From Sorex araneus (lineage: Eukaryota; Chordata; Mammalia; Eulipotyphla; Soricidae): a stretch of 64,000 nt of DNA. Of this stretch, positions 1 through 12,201 are shown piece after piece. Each line of letters opens with the position of its first letter. Within the stretch, counting starts at the first letter, position 1. A program made the position numbers and the translations under genes. The notes beneath the pieces were generated by a model. It made no database searches, was not told the DNA's origin, and was given only the letters and a program-made list of their open reading frames with translations. Location: positions 220,245,854 through 220,309,853 of the forward strand of contig NC_073302.1 of NCBI RefSeq assembly GCF_027595985.1, read 5' to 3'.

Positions 1-411
1 TTAGAGGTCTTTGACCATGATTTGTTGTTGTCTATAAGCTTTCTGCAGCTCATCTTCCAGGTCGCTGATTCTTTCTTCAGCTGTAGTCATTCTACTGTTG
101 AGGGCATCTAGAGAGATTTTTAATTCGTCTACCGATTCCTTTATTTGTGTGACTTCCGTTCGTAGGTTTGAGATTTCTGTTCTCATTTCTTCCTGTATTT
201 TCTTGGTGGACCGTTCCAGTGCTTCATTCATCTCCTCCCTTAGTTTATTGGATGTCTGTTCCATGGTTGCTTGGAGTAGGTCGACTCTCCTACAGATCTC
301 CTCTCTGAATTGTTTATCTGAGAGGTCGTAGATGTGAGTAGCCCCCATTGATGTTTCTGGAATTTTTTCTTCTCCCTCTCTTGGTGGAGGGGATTTTCGC
401 TGCTTCCTCAT
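1..411 (-). pseudogene. L1 ORF1 N-terminal part, ended by a premature stop
   Basis: ATG at 411-409. The 136-residue product opens with a basic MRKQRKSPPPREGEEK stretch, then a long heptad-patterned region typical of the ORF1p coiled coil (about residues 35-130, e.g. DELKISLDALNSRM). A TAA at positions 3-1 ends it before the RNA-recognition and C-terminal domains that an L1 ORF1 protein of about 300 or more residues should have. The copy is therefore probably dead. ORF1p is the RNA-binding chaperone of L1 particles. Confidence 0.85.
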
Positions 412-619
412 ATTGTTACGGAAGTATAGAGTTGGAGCTTTGTAGTTATTTATTGCTTTTTCTTCTTGTGGAAAGGTTTTCTGATCGTGCTAAACTTCCC
501 GTATTAACTGAGAGCTTTTATAGTGTCAGACTAAGCTAATGGCTATTTTGCGTGTTTGAGATCGCAAAAGTGAATTTTCAAAAAAATACAAGTACCGATT
601 GAGCTGGGCCGCCGCTCTG

Positions 620-680
620 AGGGGAGGCCACGCCCACTTTTAGACCACGCCCACTAAGATACGGGACACGCCCCCAGTGT
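620..680 (-). promoter_or_regulatory. Three CACGCCC boxes in the L1 5' UTR
   Basis: CCACGCCCAC occurs at 628-637 and 645-654, and ACACGCCCCC at 666-675, spaced 17 and 21 bp. On the L1 sense strand these read GTGGGCGTGG-type, resembling KLF/Sp-family sites, and would sit in the internal promoter. The function is inference. Confidence 0.5.
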
Positions 681-889
681 CTTCCTGCGAGGGCGGGCCG
701 CAGTTAGGGGGCCAGGTCAGGAGCCGGGGCACGGAGGACACGGGCTGGGGCGGCTGGAGGGTCTCGGGGTGTCCTGGCGGCCGCTTATATTTTTATCTAA
801 AGATTTCAAACAGATAAGCAGGTGAAATTATAAATCTTACACACTATTTTAAATCATGTATATATTTTAAAATATTAATAATATTTTTA

Positions 890-3664
890 AAACTAGAACG
901 AACACAGACTCAAAGTCAAAGGATAGAAAACAATCCTGCAAGCAAACAACTACCTCAAAAAAGCTGGGGTGGCCTTACTAGAATTAGACAACATAGACTT
1001 CAGGTTGAAAAAAGATTAGAAGGGATAGTGAAGGCCATTTGTTATTAATTAAGGGATATGTACAGCAGAAAGAAATCACACTCCTATACATGTAAGCATC
1101 CAATGAGGGACCAGCTAAATACCTACAAAAACTGCTAACAGACCTTAAGAAGGACATCGCGAGGAACACAATAGTAGTTGGAGACTTCAACACCGCAATA
1201 TCACCTCTGGGCAGATCAAGAAGATTAAAACTCACCAAGGAAATACTGGTGTGAAGGAAGAAATAGAAGAGAGAGGGCTAATAGATCTATACAGGGCTTT
1301 ATATCCCCCCAAAAAAAAGGAATACACATTCTTTTCCAGTGCACATGGAACATTTTCCAGAATAGATCATGCTCTGGACTACACAACATACCTCAACAGA
1401 ATCAGCAAGATAGACATACCAGCTATCTTTTCAGACCATCATGCACTGAAGATAGAAGTTAATCATGTACAGATACAGAAAACAAAATCAAACACCTGGA
1501 AATTAAACAACTTGATGTTGAAGAATGAATGGGTCAGGAAGGAAATCAAGGAAGAAAACAAAAGGTACCTGGAAACAAATGAGAATGAAGACACTATCTA
1601 ACAGAACCTGTGGGACGCAGCTAAAGCCATGTTAAGGGGAAAATTTATAGCTCTGCAAGCATTTCTCAGGAAGGAAAAAAGGGCCCACACAAATAGCTTG
1701 ACTTCACAGCTCAAGACTTTAGAAAAGTACTTAAAAAGGGAACCCAAACCAGACAGAAGGAAAGATATAATAAAACTTAGAGCAGAAATCAATGACATGG
1801 AAACCCAAAAGACAATCCAAAAGATCAATAAAACCAAGAGCTGGTTCTTCAAGAAAATAAACAAGATTGATAAATCACTAGCAAGACTCACAAACAAAGA
1901 GAGAGGGAGAATCAGAAATGAAAAGGAGGCTATCACAACAGAAACCAAAGAAATTCAAAAGATCATCAGAGACTACTTGGAAAATCTGTATGCCACGAAA
2001 CAAGAGAACCTAGAAGAATTGACAAATTCCTGGATTCCTATAATCTCCCAAGGCTGAACCAAGAAGACCTGGAGTACCTGAATAGTCCTATTAATATCAA
2101 GCAAATTGAAACTGTAATCAAAAGTCTTCCCCAAAACAAAAGCCCAGGTCCAGACAGATTCACTAGCGAATTCTTCCAAACTTTTAGAGAGGACCTATTG
2201 CCAGTTTTTCTCAAGCTTTTCCAGGAAATTGAGGAAACAGAAACACTCCCAAACAGTTTCTATGAGGCTCACATATCCCTAATACCAAAAGCAAAAAAAG
2301 AGAAAACTACAGGCCGGTATCCCTGGTGAGCACAGATGCAAAGATTCTAAACAAAATATTAGCAAATAGAATTCAACAACTCATCAAAAAGATCATACAC
2401 CGCGACCAAGTGGGATTCATCCTGGGGATGCAAGCATGGTTTAACATCTGGAAATCAATCAACATAATCCATCATATCAACAAAAGAAAAGATAAACATC
2501 ATATAATCATATCAATAGATGCAGAGAAAGCATTTGACAAGATTCAGCACTCGTTTATGATGAAAACTCTCGCCAAAATGGGTATAGAAGGGACTTTCCT
2601 CAATATAGTCAAAGCCGTTTCTCACTAGTCTACGGCAAGCATCATTCTCAATGAGGAAAAACTAAGAGCCTTCCCTCTAAGATCAAGGACGAGACAAGGA
2701 TGCCCACTGTCTCCACTTCTGTTCAATATAGTACTGGAAGTACTTGCAATAGCGATTAGGCAAGAAAAAGATATGAAGGCATTCGGATAGGAAGGGAAGA
2801 AATCAAACTCTCACTATTCGCAGATGATATGATACTATACTTAGAGAGCCCTAAAATCTCTACCAACAAACTCCTAGAAACAATAGACTCGTATAGTAAA
2901 GTTGCAGGCTATAAAATAAATACCTAAAAGTCCATGGCTGTCCTATACACAAATAATGAGATAGAAAAAAGAGACATGATAAAAGCAATTCCGTTCACAA
3001 TTGTGCCTCAAAAAATCAAGTACCTCGGAATCAGCTTTACCAAGGAGGTAAAAAACTTGTATAAAGAAAACTACAAAACTCTACTTCAGGATATAAAAGA
3101 GGACACGAGGAAATGGAAAGATATTCCCTGCTCATGGATTGGAAGAATTAATATATTCAAAATGGCAATACTCCCCAAAGTATTATACAAATTCAATGTG
3201 ATCCCTATAAGGATACACTTGACATCTTCAAAGAAATAGAGCAAGCACTGCTGAAATTCTTATGGAACAATAAGGCCCCATAAATAGCTAAAGCAATTCT
3301 TGGGAAAAAGAAAATGGGAGGAATAAACCTCCCTAACTTCAAACGCTACTACAAAGCGGTAGTAATTAAAACAGCATGGTACTAGAACAAAGGCCAATGG
3401 AACAGGGTTGAATACTCTGACACCCCCCACATATATGATCATCTAATCTCTGATAAGGGAGCAAGAAATGTGAAGTGGAACAAATTGTGCTGGGAAAACT
3501 TGACAGCTACATGCAAAAAAATGGGCTTAGATCTCCACCTATCACCATGTACAAAAGTCAGACCAAAATAGATTAAAGACCTCAACATCATACCAGAATC
3601 CCTAAGGTAAACTGAAGACAAGGCCGGCAAAACCCTCCACATATTGAAAGCAAAGGTATCTTTA
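890..3664 (+). mobile_element. Older L1 (plus strand), block 1: ORF2 endonuclease and reverse transcriptase remnants
   Basis: Degenerate ORF2 sequence broken by stops and frameshifts. Recognisable pieces are the endonuclease motifs GDFNT (near 1182) and SDHHALKIE (near 1433), the reverse transcriptase stretch with [10 protein letters not shown] (near 2517) and the catalytic FADDM motif (2817-2831). The 5' part of ORF2 and ORF1 are missing, so it was 5'-truncated near 890. The element is interrupted at 3664 by a younger L1 and resumes at 6033. Confidence 0.9.
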
Positions 3665-6032
3665 TTTTTTTTTAAATTTTATTAGTTTATTTTTAATTAG
3701 AGAGTCATCGTGAGGGTACAGTTACAGATCCATACATCTTTATGCTCATGCTTCCCCCATACAAAGTTCAATAACCCATCCCTTCACCAGTGCCCATTCT
3801 CCACCACCCGTAAACCCAACATCCCTCCCCCCCTCCCCAGACCCGTCTCCCCCCACCCCACCCTGCCACTATGGCAGGGAATTCCCTTTTGTTCTCTCTC
3901 TCTGATTAGGTGTTGTGGTTTGCAAAAGAGGTGTTGAGTGGCCATTGTGTTCAGTCTCTAGTCTGTATTCCGCCCGCCTCACCCTTCCCCCACATGACCT
4001 CCAACCACATTTTGCTTGGTGGTCCCTTCCCTGAGTTACCCAGAATGAGAGACCAGCCTCCAAGCCATGGAAACAATCTCCTGGTACTTATTTCTACTAT
4101 TCTTGGGTGTTAGTCTTATAGTCTATTATTCTATATTCCACAGATGAGTGCAATCTTTCTATGTCTGTCTCTCTCTTTCTGACTCATTTCACTTAGCATG
4201 ATACTTTCCATGTTGATCCACTTATATGCAAACGTCATGACCTCATTTTTTCTAACAGCTGCATAGTATTCCATTGTATAGATGTACCAGAGTTTCTTCA
4301 ACCAGTCATCTGTTCTAGGGCACTCGGGTTTTTTCCAGATTCTGGCTATTGTAAACAATGCTGCGGTGAACATATAAGTGCATATGTCACTTCGACTATA
4401 CTTTTTGGCTTTTCTGGGATATATTCCCAGCAGTGGTATTGCTGGGTCAAATGGGAGCTCAACCTCTAGTTTTTTGAGAATCGTCCATACTGTTTTCCAA
4501 AAGGGCTGAACTAGCCGGCATTCCCACCAGCAGTGTAGAAGGGTCCCTTTCTCCCCACATCCTCTCCAACAGCGGTTGCTTTTGTTTTTTTGGATGTGTG
4601 CTAGTCTCTGTGGTGTGAGGTGGTATCTCATGGTTGTTTTGATCTGCATCTCTCTGACGACTAGTGATGTAGAGCTCTTTTTCATGTGCTTTTTGGCCAT
4701 TCGTATCTCTTCCTTGGTAAAGTTTCTGTTCATTTCTTCGCCCCATTTTTTGATGGGGTTGGATGTTTTCTTCTTGTAGAGTTCAACCAGTGCTTTATAT
4801 ACCCTTGATATTAACCCCTTATCTGATGGGTATTGTGTAAATATCCTTTCCCATTCTGTAGATAGTCTTTGTATTCTGGTCACTGTATCTTTTGCGGTGC
4901 AGAAGCTTTTTAGTTTAATGTAGTCCCATTTGTTGATCTCTGTTTTTACTAGATTGCTTAGTTCCGTGTCATCTTTGAAGATACCTTTATCTTCAATATC
5001 ATGGAGGGTTTTGCCGACCTTGTCTTCAATGTACCTTATGGTTTGTGGTCTGACGTTGAGGTCTTTAATCCATTTTGATCTGACTTTTGTGCATGGTGTC
5101 AGGTCGAGTTCTAAGCCCATTTTTTTGCATGTGATTGTCCAGTTGTGCCAGCACCATTTGTTAAAGAGACTTTCCTTGCTCCACTTCACATCTCTTGCTC
5201 CTTTATCAAAGATTAGATGATCATACATTTGAGGTTGTGTGTGGGGATATTCCACCCTGTTCCATTGGTCTGCAGCTCTGCCTTTGTTCCAGTACCATGC
5301 TGTTTTAATTGTTACCGCTTTGTAGTAGAGTTTAAGGTTGTGGAGGGTGATGCCTCCCATCATCTTTTTCCCAAGAATTGTTTTAGCTATCCGTGGGCGT
5401 TTATTGTTCCATATAAATTTCAGGATTGCTTGCTCCGCTTCTTTGAAGAATGCCATGGGTATCCCTATAGGGATCGCGTTAAATCTGTATAATGCTTTTG
5501 GGTGTATTGCCATTTTGACAATGTTTATTCTCCCTATCCATGAGCAGGGGATATGTTTCCATTTCCTCATGTCCTCTTTTATTTCATGGAGTAGAGTTAT
5601 ATAGTTTTCTTTGTAGAGGTCCTTTACTTCTTTAGTTAAGCTGATTCCAAGGTATTTGATTTTCTGGGGCACAATTTTGAATGGGATTGCTTTTTTCATG
5701 TCCCTTTCCTCTGTCTCATTGTTTGCATATAGGAAGGCCATGGACTTTTGGGTATTGATTTTATAGCCTGCGACTTTACTGTATAGGTCAATTCTTTCTA
5801 AGAGTTTCTTACTAGAGCTTTTAGGTTTCTCTAGATATAGCATCATATCGTCTGCGAATAGTGAGAGCTTGATTTCTTCCTTTCCGATCTGAATCCCCTT
5901 AATATCTTTTTCTTGCCTGATGGCTATTGCTAATACTTCCAATACTATATTAAAGAGAAGTGGTGAGAGTGGGCATCCTTGTCTTGTCCTCGATCTTAGA
6001 GGAAAAGCCCTTAGTTTTTCTCCATTGATGAT
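3665..6032 (-). mobile_element. Young 5'-truncated L1 nested in the older L1 (insertion 1)
   Basis: An exact 18-bp direct repeat, AAAGCAAAGGTATCTTTA, lies at 3647-3664 and 6033-6050. It is a target-site duplication. Between the copies, on the minus strand, are the second half of ORF2, a 3' UTR with a G-rich tract (C-rich on plus near 3800-3860) and an A-rich tail (T-rich at 3665-3700). The host L1 reads on without loss across the site. The insertion is therefore later than the host element. Confidence 0.95.
4131..6032 (-). pseudogene. L1 ORF2, C-terminal half, open throughout
   Basis: About 633 codons without a stop, from the truncation point at 6032 to a TAG at 4133-4131. It holds the reverse transcriptase active site FADDM (5858-5844), the region after it, and a cysteine-rich C-terminal motif ([14 protein letters not shown]). 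There is no initiating ATG at the 5' end and the endonuclease domain is absent, so it cannot act alone. The intact frame over 1.9 kb shows the copy is young. Confidence 0.9.
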
Positions 6033-6649
6033 AAAGCAAAGGTATCTTTAAAGATGACACACCAGTGGCCAAGCAAATGAAAACAGAGAAAAATAAATGG
6101 GACTATCTTAAACTAAGAATCTTCTGCACCTCAAAACAAACAGTGACCAAAATAAAAAGACAGTCTACAGAATGGGAAAGGATATTTACCCAGTACCCAT
6201 CTGATAAAGGGTTGATATCAAGGTTATACAATGCACTGGTTGAACTCGACAAGAAGAAAACTGCGGACCCGATCAAAAACTGGGGTGATAAAATGAATAG
6301 AAATTTCCCCAAAGAAGAAATCCGAATGGCTGAGAGGCACATAAGAAAATGCTTGACATCACTAATCATCAGGAATATGCAGATCAAAACTACAATGAGA
6401 TATCATCACACACCACAGAGACTGGCCCACATCCAAAAAAAACAAAAGCAACCGGTATTGGCATGGATGTGGGGAGAAAGGGACTCTCCTTCACTGCTGG
6501 TGGGAATGCCAACTGGTTCACCTTTTGGAAAACAATATGGATGATTCTCAAAAAATTAGAAATTGAGCTTCCATTTGACCCAGCATTACCACTCCTGGGA
6601 ATATATCCCGGAGAGGCAAAAAGGTATAGTAGAAATGACATCTACGTTC
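6033..6649 (+). mobile_element. Older L1 (plus strand), block 2: ORF2 C-terminal region
   Basis: Resumes directly after insertion 1. Fragments such as [20 protein letters not shown] and ELPFDPALPLLGIYP match the same ORF2 region in the two nested copies. It is interrupted again at about 6650. Confidence 0.92.
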
Positions 6650-9054
6650 CTTTTTTAAATTTTTTAATTTTTTTTTAGTGAGTCACAATGAGGGTAAAAT
6701 TACAGATTCACCCCTTTTCGTGCTTGTTAATCCCTCATGCAATGTTCGAGAGCCCATCCCTCCACCAGTGTTCATTCTCCACCACCAATGAACCCAGTAT
6801 TCCTCCCACCCCCCACCCCACCCCACCTCTGTGGCAGGGCATTCCAATTTGTTCTCTCTCTCTCTCTCCTTTTGGGTGTTGTGGTTTGCAAAAGGGCCAT
6901 CGTGTTCAGTCTCTAGTCTACTTTCAGTATGCATCTCCCTCCCTGCGCAGGATCTCCAATCACATTTTACTTGGTGTTCCCTTCTCTATCTGGGATGACT
7001 TTCGACCAACATGTGAGGCCCGCTTCCAAGCTATGGAGCCAATCTCCTGGCATTATATACTACTATTCTTGGATGTAAGTCTCCTACTCTGTTATTTTAT
7101 TTTCCACAGATGAGGGCAATCTTTCTATGACTGTCCCTCTCTTTCTGGTTCATTTCACATAGCATGATACTTTACATGTGGATCCACTTATATGCAAAGT
7201 TCATGACTTCATCTTTTCTAACAGCTGCATAGTATTCCATTGTGTAGATGTACCAAAGTTCTTTAACCAGTCATCTGTTCTTGGGCACTCGGGTTTTTTC
7301 CAGATTCTGGCTATTGTAAACAGTGCTGCGATGAACATTCGAATGCAGATGTCATTTCGACTATACTTTTTTGTTTCTCCAGGATATATTACCAGAAGTG
7401 GTATTGCTGGATCAAATGGAAGCTCAATTTCTAATTTTTTGAGAAGTCTCCATATTGTTTTCCAAAGGGGCTGGACCAGTCGGCATTCCCACCAGCAGTG
7501 TAGAAGGGTCCCGTTCTCTCCACATCCTCTCCAACAGCGTTTGCTTTTGCTCTTTTGGATGTGTGCCATTCTCTGTGGTGTGAGGTGGTATCTCATGGTT
7601 GTTTTGATCTGCATCTCCCTGATGATTAGTGATGCAGAGCATTTGTTCATGTACCTTTTAGCCATTCGTATCTATTTCTTGGAAAATTTTCTGTTTATTT
7701 CTTCGGCCCATTTTCTGATGGGGTTAGATGTTTTCTTCTTGTAGAGTTTAACCAGTGCTTTGTATACTCTTGATATCAATCCTTTATTGGATGGGTATTG
7801 GGAGAATATCCTTTCCCATTCTGTAGATTGCCTTTGTATTCTGGTCCTTGTGTCTTTTGCGGTGCAGAAGCTTCTTAGTTTAATGTAGTCCCATTTGTTT
7901 AACTCTGTTTTTATTTGATTGCTTAGTTCTGTGTCATCTTTGAAGAAACTTTTAGCTTCAACATCATGAAGGATTTTGCCAACCTTGTCTTCGATATACC
8001 TTATGGATTGTGGTCTGATGTTGAGGTTTTTAATCCATTTTGATCTGATTTCTGTGCATGGTGTCAGGTCAAGATCTAAGCCCATTCTTTTGCATGTGGT
8101 TGTCCAGTTATGCCAGCACCATTTGTTGAAGGGGATTTCTTTGCCCCACTTCACATTTCTTGCTCCCTTATCAAAGATTAGATGATCATATATTTGGGGT
8201 TGTGTGTTGGGATATTCCACTCTGTTCCATTGGTCTGCGGCTCTGCCTTTGTTCCAGTACCATGCTGTTTTAATTGTTACTGCTTTGTAGTAAAGATTGA
8301 GGTTGGGGAGGGTGATGCCTCCCATCATCTTTTTCCCAAGAATTGTTTAGCTATCCATGGGCGTTTATTGTTCCATATGAATTTCAAGATTGCTTGATCC
8401 ATTTCTTTGAAGAATGTCATGGGTATCCTTATAGGGATCGCGTTGAACCTGTATAATGCTTTGGGGAGTATTGCCGTTTTCACAATGTTCATTCTCCCTA
8501 CCCATGAGCAGGGGATATGTTTCCATTTCCTCATGTCCTCTTTTTTTCATGGAGTAGCATTTTATAGTTTTCTTTGTAGAGGTCCTTTACTTCCTTGGTT
8601 AAGCTGATTCCGAGGTATTTGATTTTCTGGGGCATGATTGTGAACGGGATTGCTTTTTTCATGTCCCTTTCCTCTGTCTCATTGTTTGCATATAGGTAAG
8701 CCATTGTTTTTTTGGGTATTGATTTTATAGCCTGGGACCTTACTGTACAGGCCAATTGTTTCTAAGAGTTTCTTAGTAGAGCTTTTAGGCTTCTCTAGAT
8801 ATAGTATCATATCGTCTGCGAATAGTGAGAGTTTGATTTCTTCCTTTCCTATCTGAATGCCCTTAACATTTTTTTCTTGCCTAATGGTTGTTGCTAGGAC
8901 TTCCAGTACTATATTGAAGAGAAGTGGTGAGAGTGGGCATCCTTGTCTTGTCCCCGATCTTAGAGGAAAGGCCCTTAGTTTTTCCCCATTGATGATAATG
9001 CTTGCCATAGGTTCGTGGTAGATGGTTTTGACTATATTGAGGAAAGTCCCTTCT
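6650..9054 (-). mobile_element. 5'-truncated L1 nested in the older L1 (insertion 2)
   Basis: It is flanked by imperfect duplications ACATCTACGTTCCT (6638-6651) and ACATCTACATTTCT (9055-9068), 12 of 14 bases alike. On the minus strand it carries the ORF2 second half, with FADDM at 8822-8808, a 3' UTR and an A-rich tail (T-rich 6650-6676). ORF2 is broken into several frames (9008-8679, 8534-8325, 8328-7672, 7665-7201), so this copy has decayed more than insertion 1. Confidence 0.92.
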
Positions 9055-9750
9055 ACATCTACATTTCTATGTTCATTGCAGCACTGTTTACAATAGCCAA
9101 AATCTGGAAAAAACTGGAGTGTCCAAAAACAGATGACTGGTTAAAGAAACTTATACAGAATGGAATACTATGCAGCCATTAGAAAAGATGAAGTCATGAA
9201 ATTTGCGTACAAGTGGATCAACATGAAAAATATCATGTTGAGTGGAATGAGTCAGAAAGAAAGAGACAGACATAGAAAAATTGCACTCATATGTGGAATA
9301 TAAAGTAGCAGAGAGGTACAAGCTTGCAATGATTCAATTTCTGGCAGAAATTTCTCTGGACTTAGTTACTAAAGTACTAAAATATAGAAATCTAAAATGC
9401 AATAGCAGCCACGCGACCTCATGTCTCTTATTTCTCAGCAATGGAAAATAAATTATCAAATGCTTCCTTTTCAGCAGATCTGACTTTGGGGGAGGAAACT
9501 CCAACAATAATAGTGAGTTTTTTTGTTGAAATATTGAATGTAATCAAAGTAAAGAGAAAGTAAAGTGAAATTTATCAGCTACACAGGTGGGGTGGGGGCC
9601 TGTGGGGGAGGGGGGGACGTATACTGTGATTCTTGGTGGTGGAATATGTGCACTGGTGAAGGGGTGGGTGTTAGAGCATTGTATAACTGAGACTTAAACC
9701 TGAAAGCTTTGTAACTTTCCACATGATGATTCAATAAATTATAATAATAA
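9055..9750 (+). mobile_element. Older L1 (plus strand), block 3: end of ORF2 and 3' UTR
   Basis: Continues the ORF2 C-terminus (TMEYYAAIRK-like sequence near 9160 and the [11 protein letters not shown]-like end near 9290). The 3' UTR follows, with a strong G-rich tract at 9589-9617, and ends in GTGATTCAATAAA-like sequence and an A-rich tail near 9740. Confidence 0.9.
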
Positions 9751-11669
9751 TTGTAGAACTAATAATACATATTTGATAATGCATATCTATTTAAACTTAA
9801 AATTATTTCCCCCAAAACCTAACAAATGATAAATATTGCACCTTTTAAATTCAGATCACAATTTCAGCTGAAATGCATGTACAAACATTATGCATATTTT
9901 AGATAGATAGTAATTGAAGTTCCCATTTCCCTTTTTATTTTTTGCAGCATTATAACTTATATTTTCATTACATTCTAAATTTGGGAAAAAAATCCTTGTT
10001 CCAATTATTTAATTTTATCACTCTCAGTGCTTATTACATCTTCCTGTAATTTATAAGTCATTAGTCCTTTCTTTAATAAAGAAATTGGGGCTATGGTTAG
10101 ATTATTAACAGATGCATAGAGGCAATTGCTAGAAAATTCCAGCTAACCTGCCTGTAACTGCATCAAACATATTCTTATAGGAAAGAAACAGATAAAGCCC
10201 CTTCTTGCAAGTGGTCACTCTTACTCTAACTCCTTCCCTAAATTTAATTGTCTAATGTGGGTACATGATACCTTATACTCTCTCCATCTCCCACCTCTGC
10301 CCAGACACAACTAATTTCTCTATGCTCCAAGTTAATTGAAACATGCATGCCATTCACTTCCACTCACCTGTGCTGGGATGGGGATGAATCTCTTGACTGT
10401 CTTGGGTCGTTTTTGTACCTCTGTTATATAGATTACTTCCTTATCTGTCTCAGAGCTCACGTTTATGGTTATTATGTTAAGCAGAATTACTTCTCTGGTG
10501 ATGCGGGCTGTCAGGTCAGATCATAATCATGGTGTCCTGGGCATGGGCATGTGACCAAAGAAGACTTACTTCAGAACTTTAATTGCTAAGCAAAACCAGA
10601 AAAATAGCTAGTGACAGTGCCTTGGATGTCATTAATGGTCTGGCAGCTACCGAGATCCCCAGTCACTCTGTATCTCCAGGGCGGCCCCCTTCCCTTGTTC
10701 TTCTAGTGCCTTCACAGTCTTCCAACAAAGTTACTCTGTTCTCTGAACCCCCAAACCATCAACAGATTATGAGAGCCAAAAAGGAAACTAATCAGAAGAC
10801 AAAGTGTGTGTTTGTGGGAGAGAAAGATCTCTCTTCCTTCTCCTCAGTCAAATGAGCCCCACTGCTCAGAGTTCTACAGGTTGTATTTGAGGAAGGCTTG
10901 CAACCACATTGATAAAAAGGCTGGAAAATCATTAAGTCCATGACTGCTGGGATTTTTGTCATGGAACATCAGAGAACTGTTAAGGACCAAATGAAGAATT
11001 ATAAAACCATTCAAACTATTATAAAATCATTCAGATAAAGGAGAAATTTTAGGCCACCTTCAAAATTCATGGGGTATCAGAAAGAAGAGAAATAACCAGC
11101 TGTCTTTCCAGAGGAGAACCCCCACTGCGGTGCCTGAAGTCTGAGGACTGTACAGTGAAGGAAATAGTAGAAAGTGCTCAGAAAGAGGTCCTGACTGGAG
11201 AGGCAGAGAGCATGGAACATCAGGTTCCGGTGGGGTAGTGCCAGTAAGGTCAGTGGCAGAGGAGATATCAAAAATTCCAAAGAGACCCAGAATTTGCCAG
11301 GATGCCAGTGATATCCTCAACACTCTTGTCCTGTGTATAGTTTTGTCTCTAATACCACGGCTTCTCTTTGTTTCTGACCATTTTCACTATGCTTCATTCT
11401 CCAATTTTCACAGAGAATCTTTGATTTGGCCCACCAGCAACTAATCCTCAAAGGAAAAATAGGGAACATCTAATATTTTCTACCTAGCTTGGTCATTGCT
11501 GAAGATATTAAAAATGGTTAATATTTAGGATGGGCAGCTTACAGCATCATGCAATGGCTAAAATGTTTCTTGAATTTTTATTTGTCATTAATCTAGAATA
11601 ATAGCTACTAATGATAAGGTTTTGGAGAATCATATGGCTATTAATATATAAATATAAAAATTTTTTAAA
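9751..11669. other. Intergenic stretch, no gene identified
   Basis: Mostly AT-rich unique sequence. 10583-10855 is open for 90 codons and 10583-11330 reads coding-like in switching frames, which could be an old processed pseudogene. I could not identify a parent gene. No repeat of the families listed elsewhere is clear here. Confidence 0.5.
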
Positions 11670-11935
11670 ATTTGGGTAGGAGATAGTACAGTAACTAGAG
11701 TACATGCCTACCATGTACCCTTGAACTCACATGGGTTCGAGTTCAAGCACTATATGTGTTCCTGAGCCTTGTCATATATGACCCTAGAGACCTCCTAACA
11801 CTACCTTGTGGGCCAGGTACCCCAACATCACAAGGCCTGAATTGTATCATATCTTTGGACCCTTGCTTAAAACCATGATCTCAATTGGCCACAAATCGTT
11901 GGTGACCAAGCCCCCGCCTCCCTCCACATACACAT
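11670..11935 (+). mobile_element. Old diverged tRNA-derived SINE
   Basis: The head GGAGATAGTACAGTAACTAG and a B-box-like GGGTTCGAGTTC near 11736 follow the SINE plan, then a decayed body to about 11900. Confidence 0.6.
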
Positions 11936-12025
11936 ATACACGTGTATAATCCTCCAGTAGTGGCTGACAGTGCCTATAGCTGAATAGCACTGCAAATAAT
12001 AAGCTCAATTCCCATTATATATTTT

Positions 12026-12190
12026 TTCTTTTTGGGTCACACCCAATGATGCACAGGGGTTACTCCTGGCTCTGCGCTCAGGAATTACTTCTGGTGGTGC
12101 TCAGGGGACCATATGGGATGCTGGGAATCGAACCCAGGCCAGCCGTATGCAAGGCAAACGCCCAACCCGCTGTGCTATTGCTCCAGCCCA
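12026..12190 (-). mobile_element. Shrew tRNA-derived SINE, type A
   Basis: A nearly intact minus copy whose B box reads GGAATCGAACC on plus near 12124. It is flanked by a 10-bp duplication, TTCCCATTAT, at 12009-12018 and 12192-12201. Confidence 0.9.
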
Positions 12191-12201
12191 GTTCCCATTA
12201 T

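Larger units (their letters stand above)
1..783 (-). mobile_element. L1 LINE, 5' end (5' UTR and start of ORF1)
   Basis: Read on the minus strand, the element begins near 783 with a GC-rich 5' UTR (783-412) and continues into ORF1 at 411. The rest lies off the left edge of the window. Having the 5' UTR means this copy was not 5'-truncated on insertion. The 5' boundary near 783 is placed where GC-rich sequence gives way to AT-rich sequence; no target duplication can be tested because the 3' end is missing. Confidence 0.85.
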
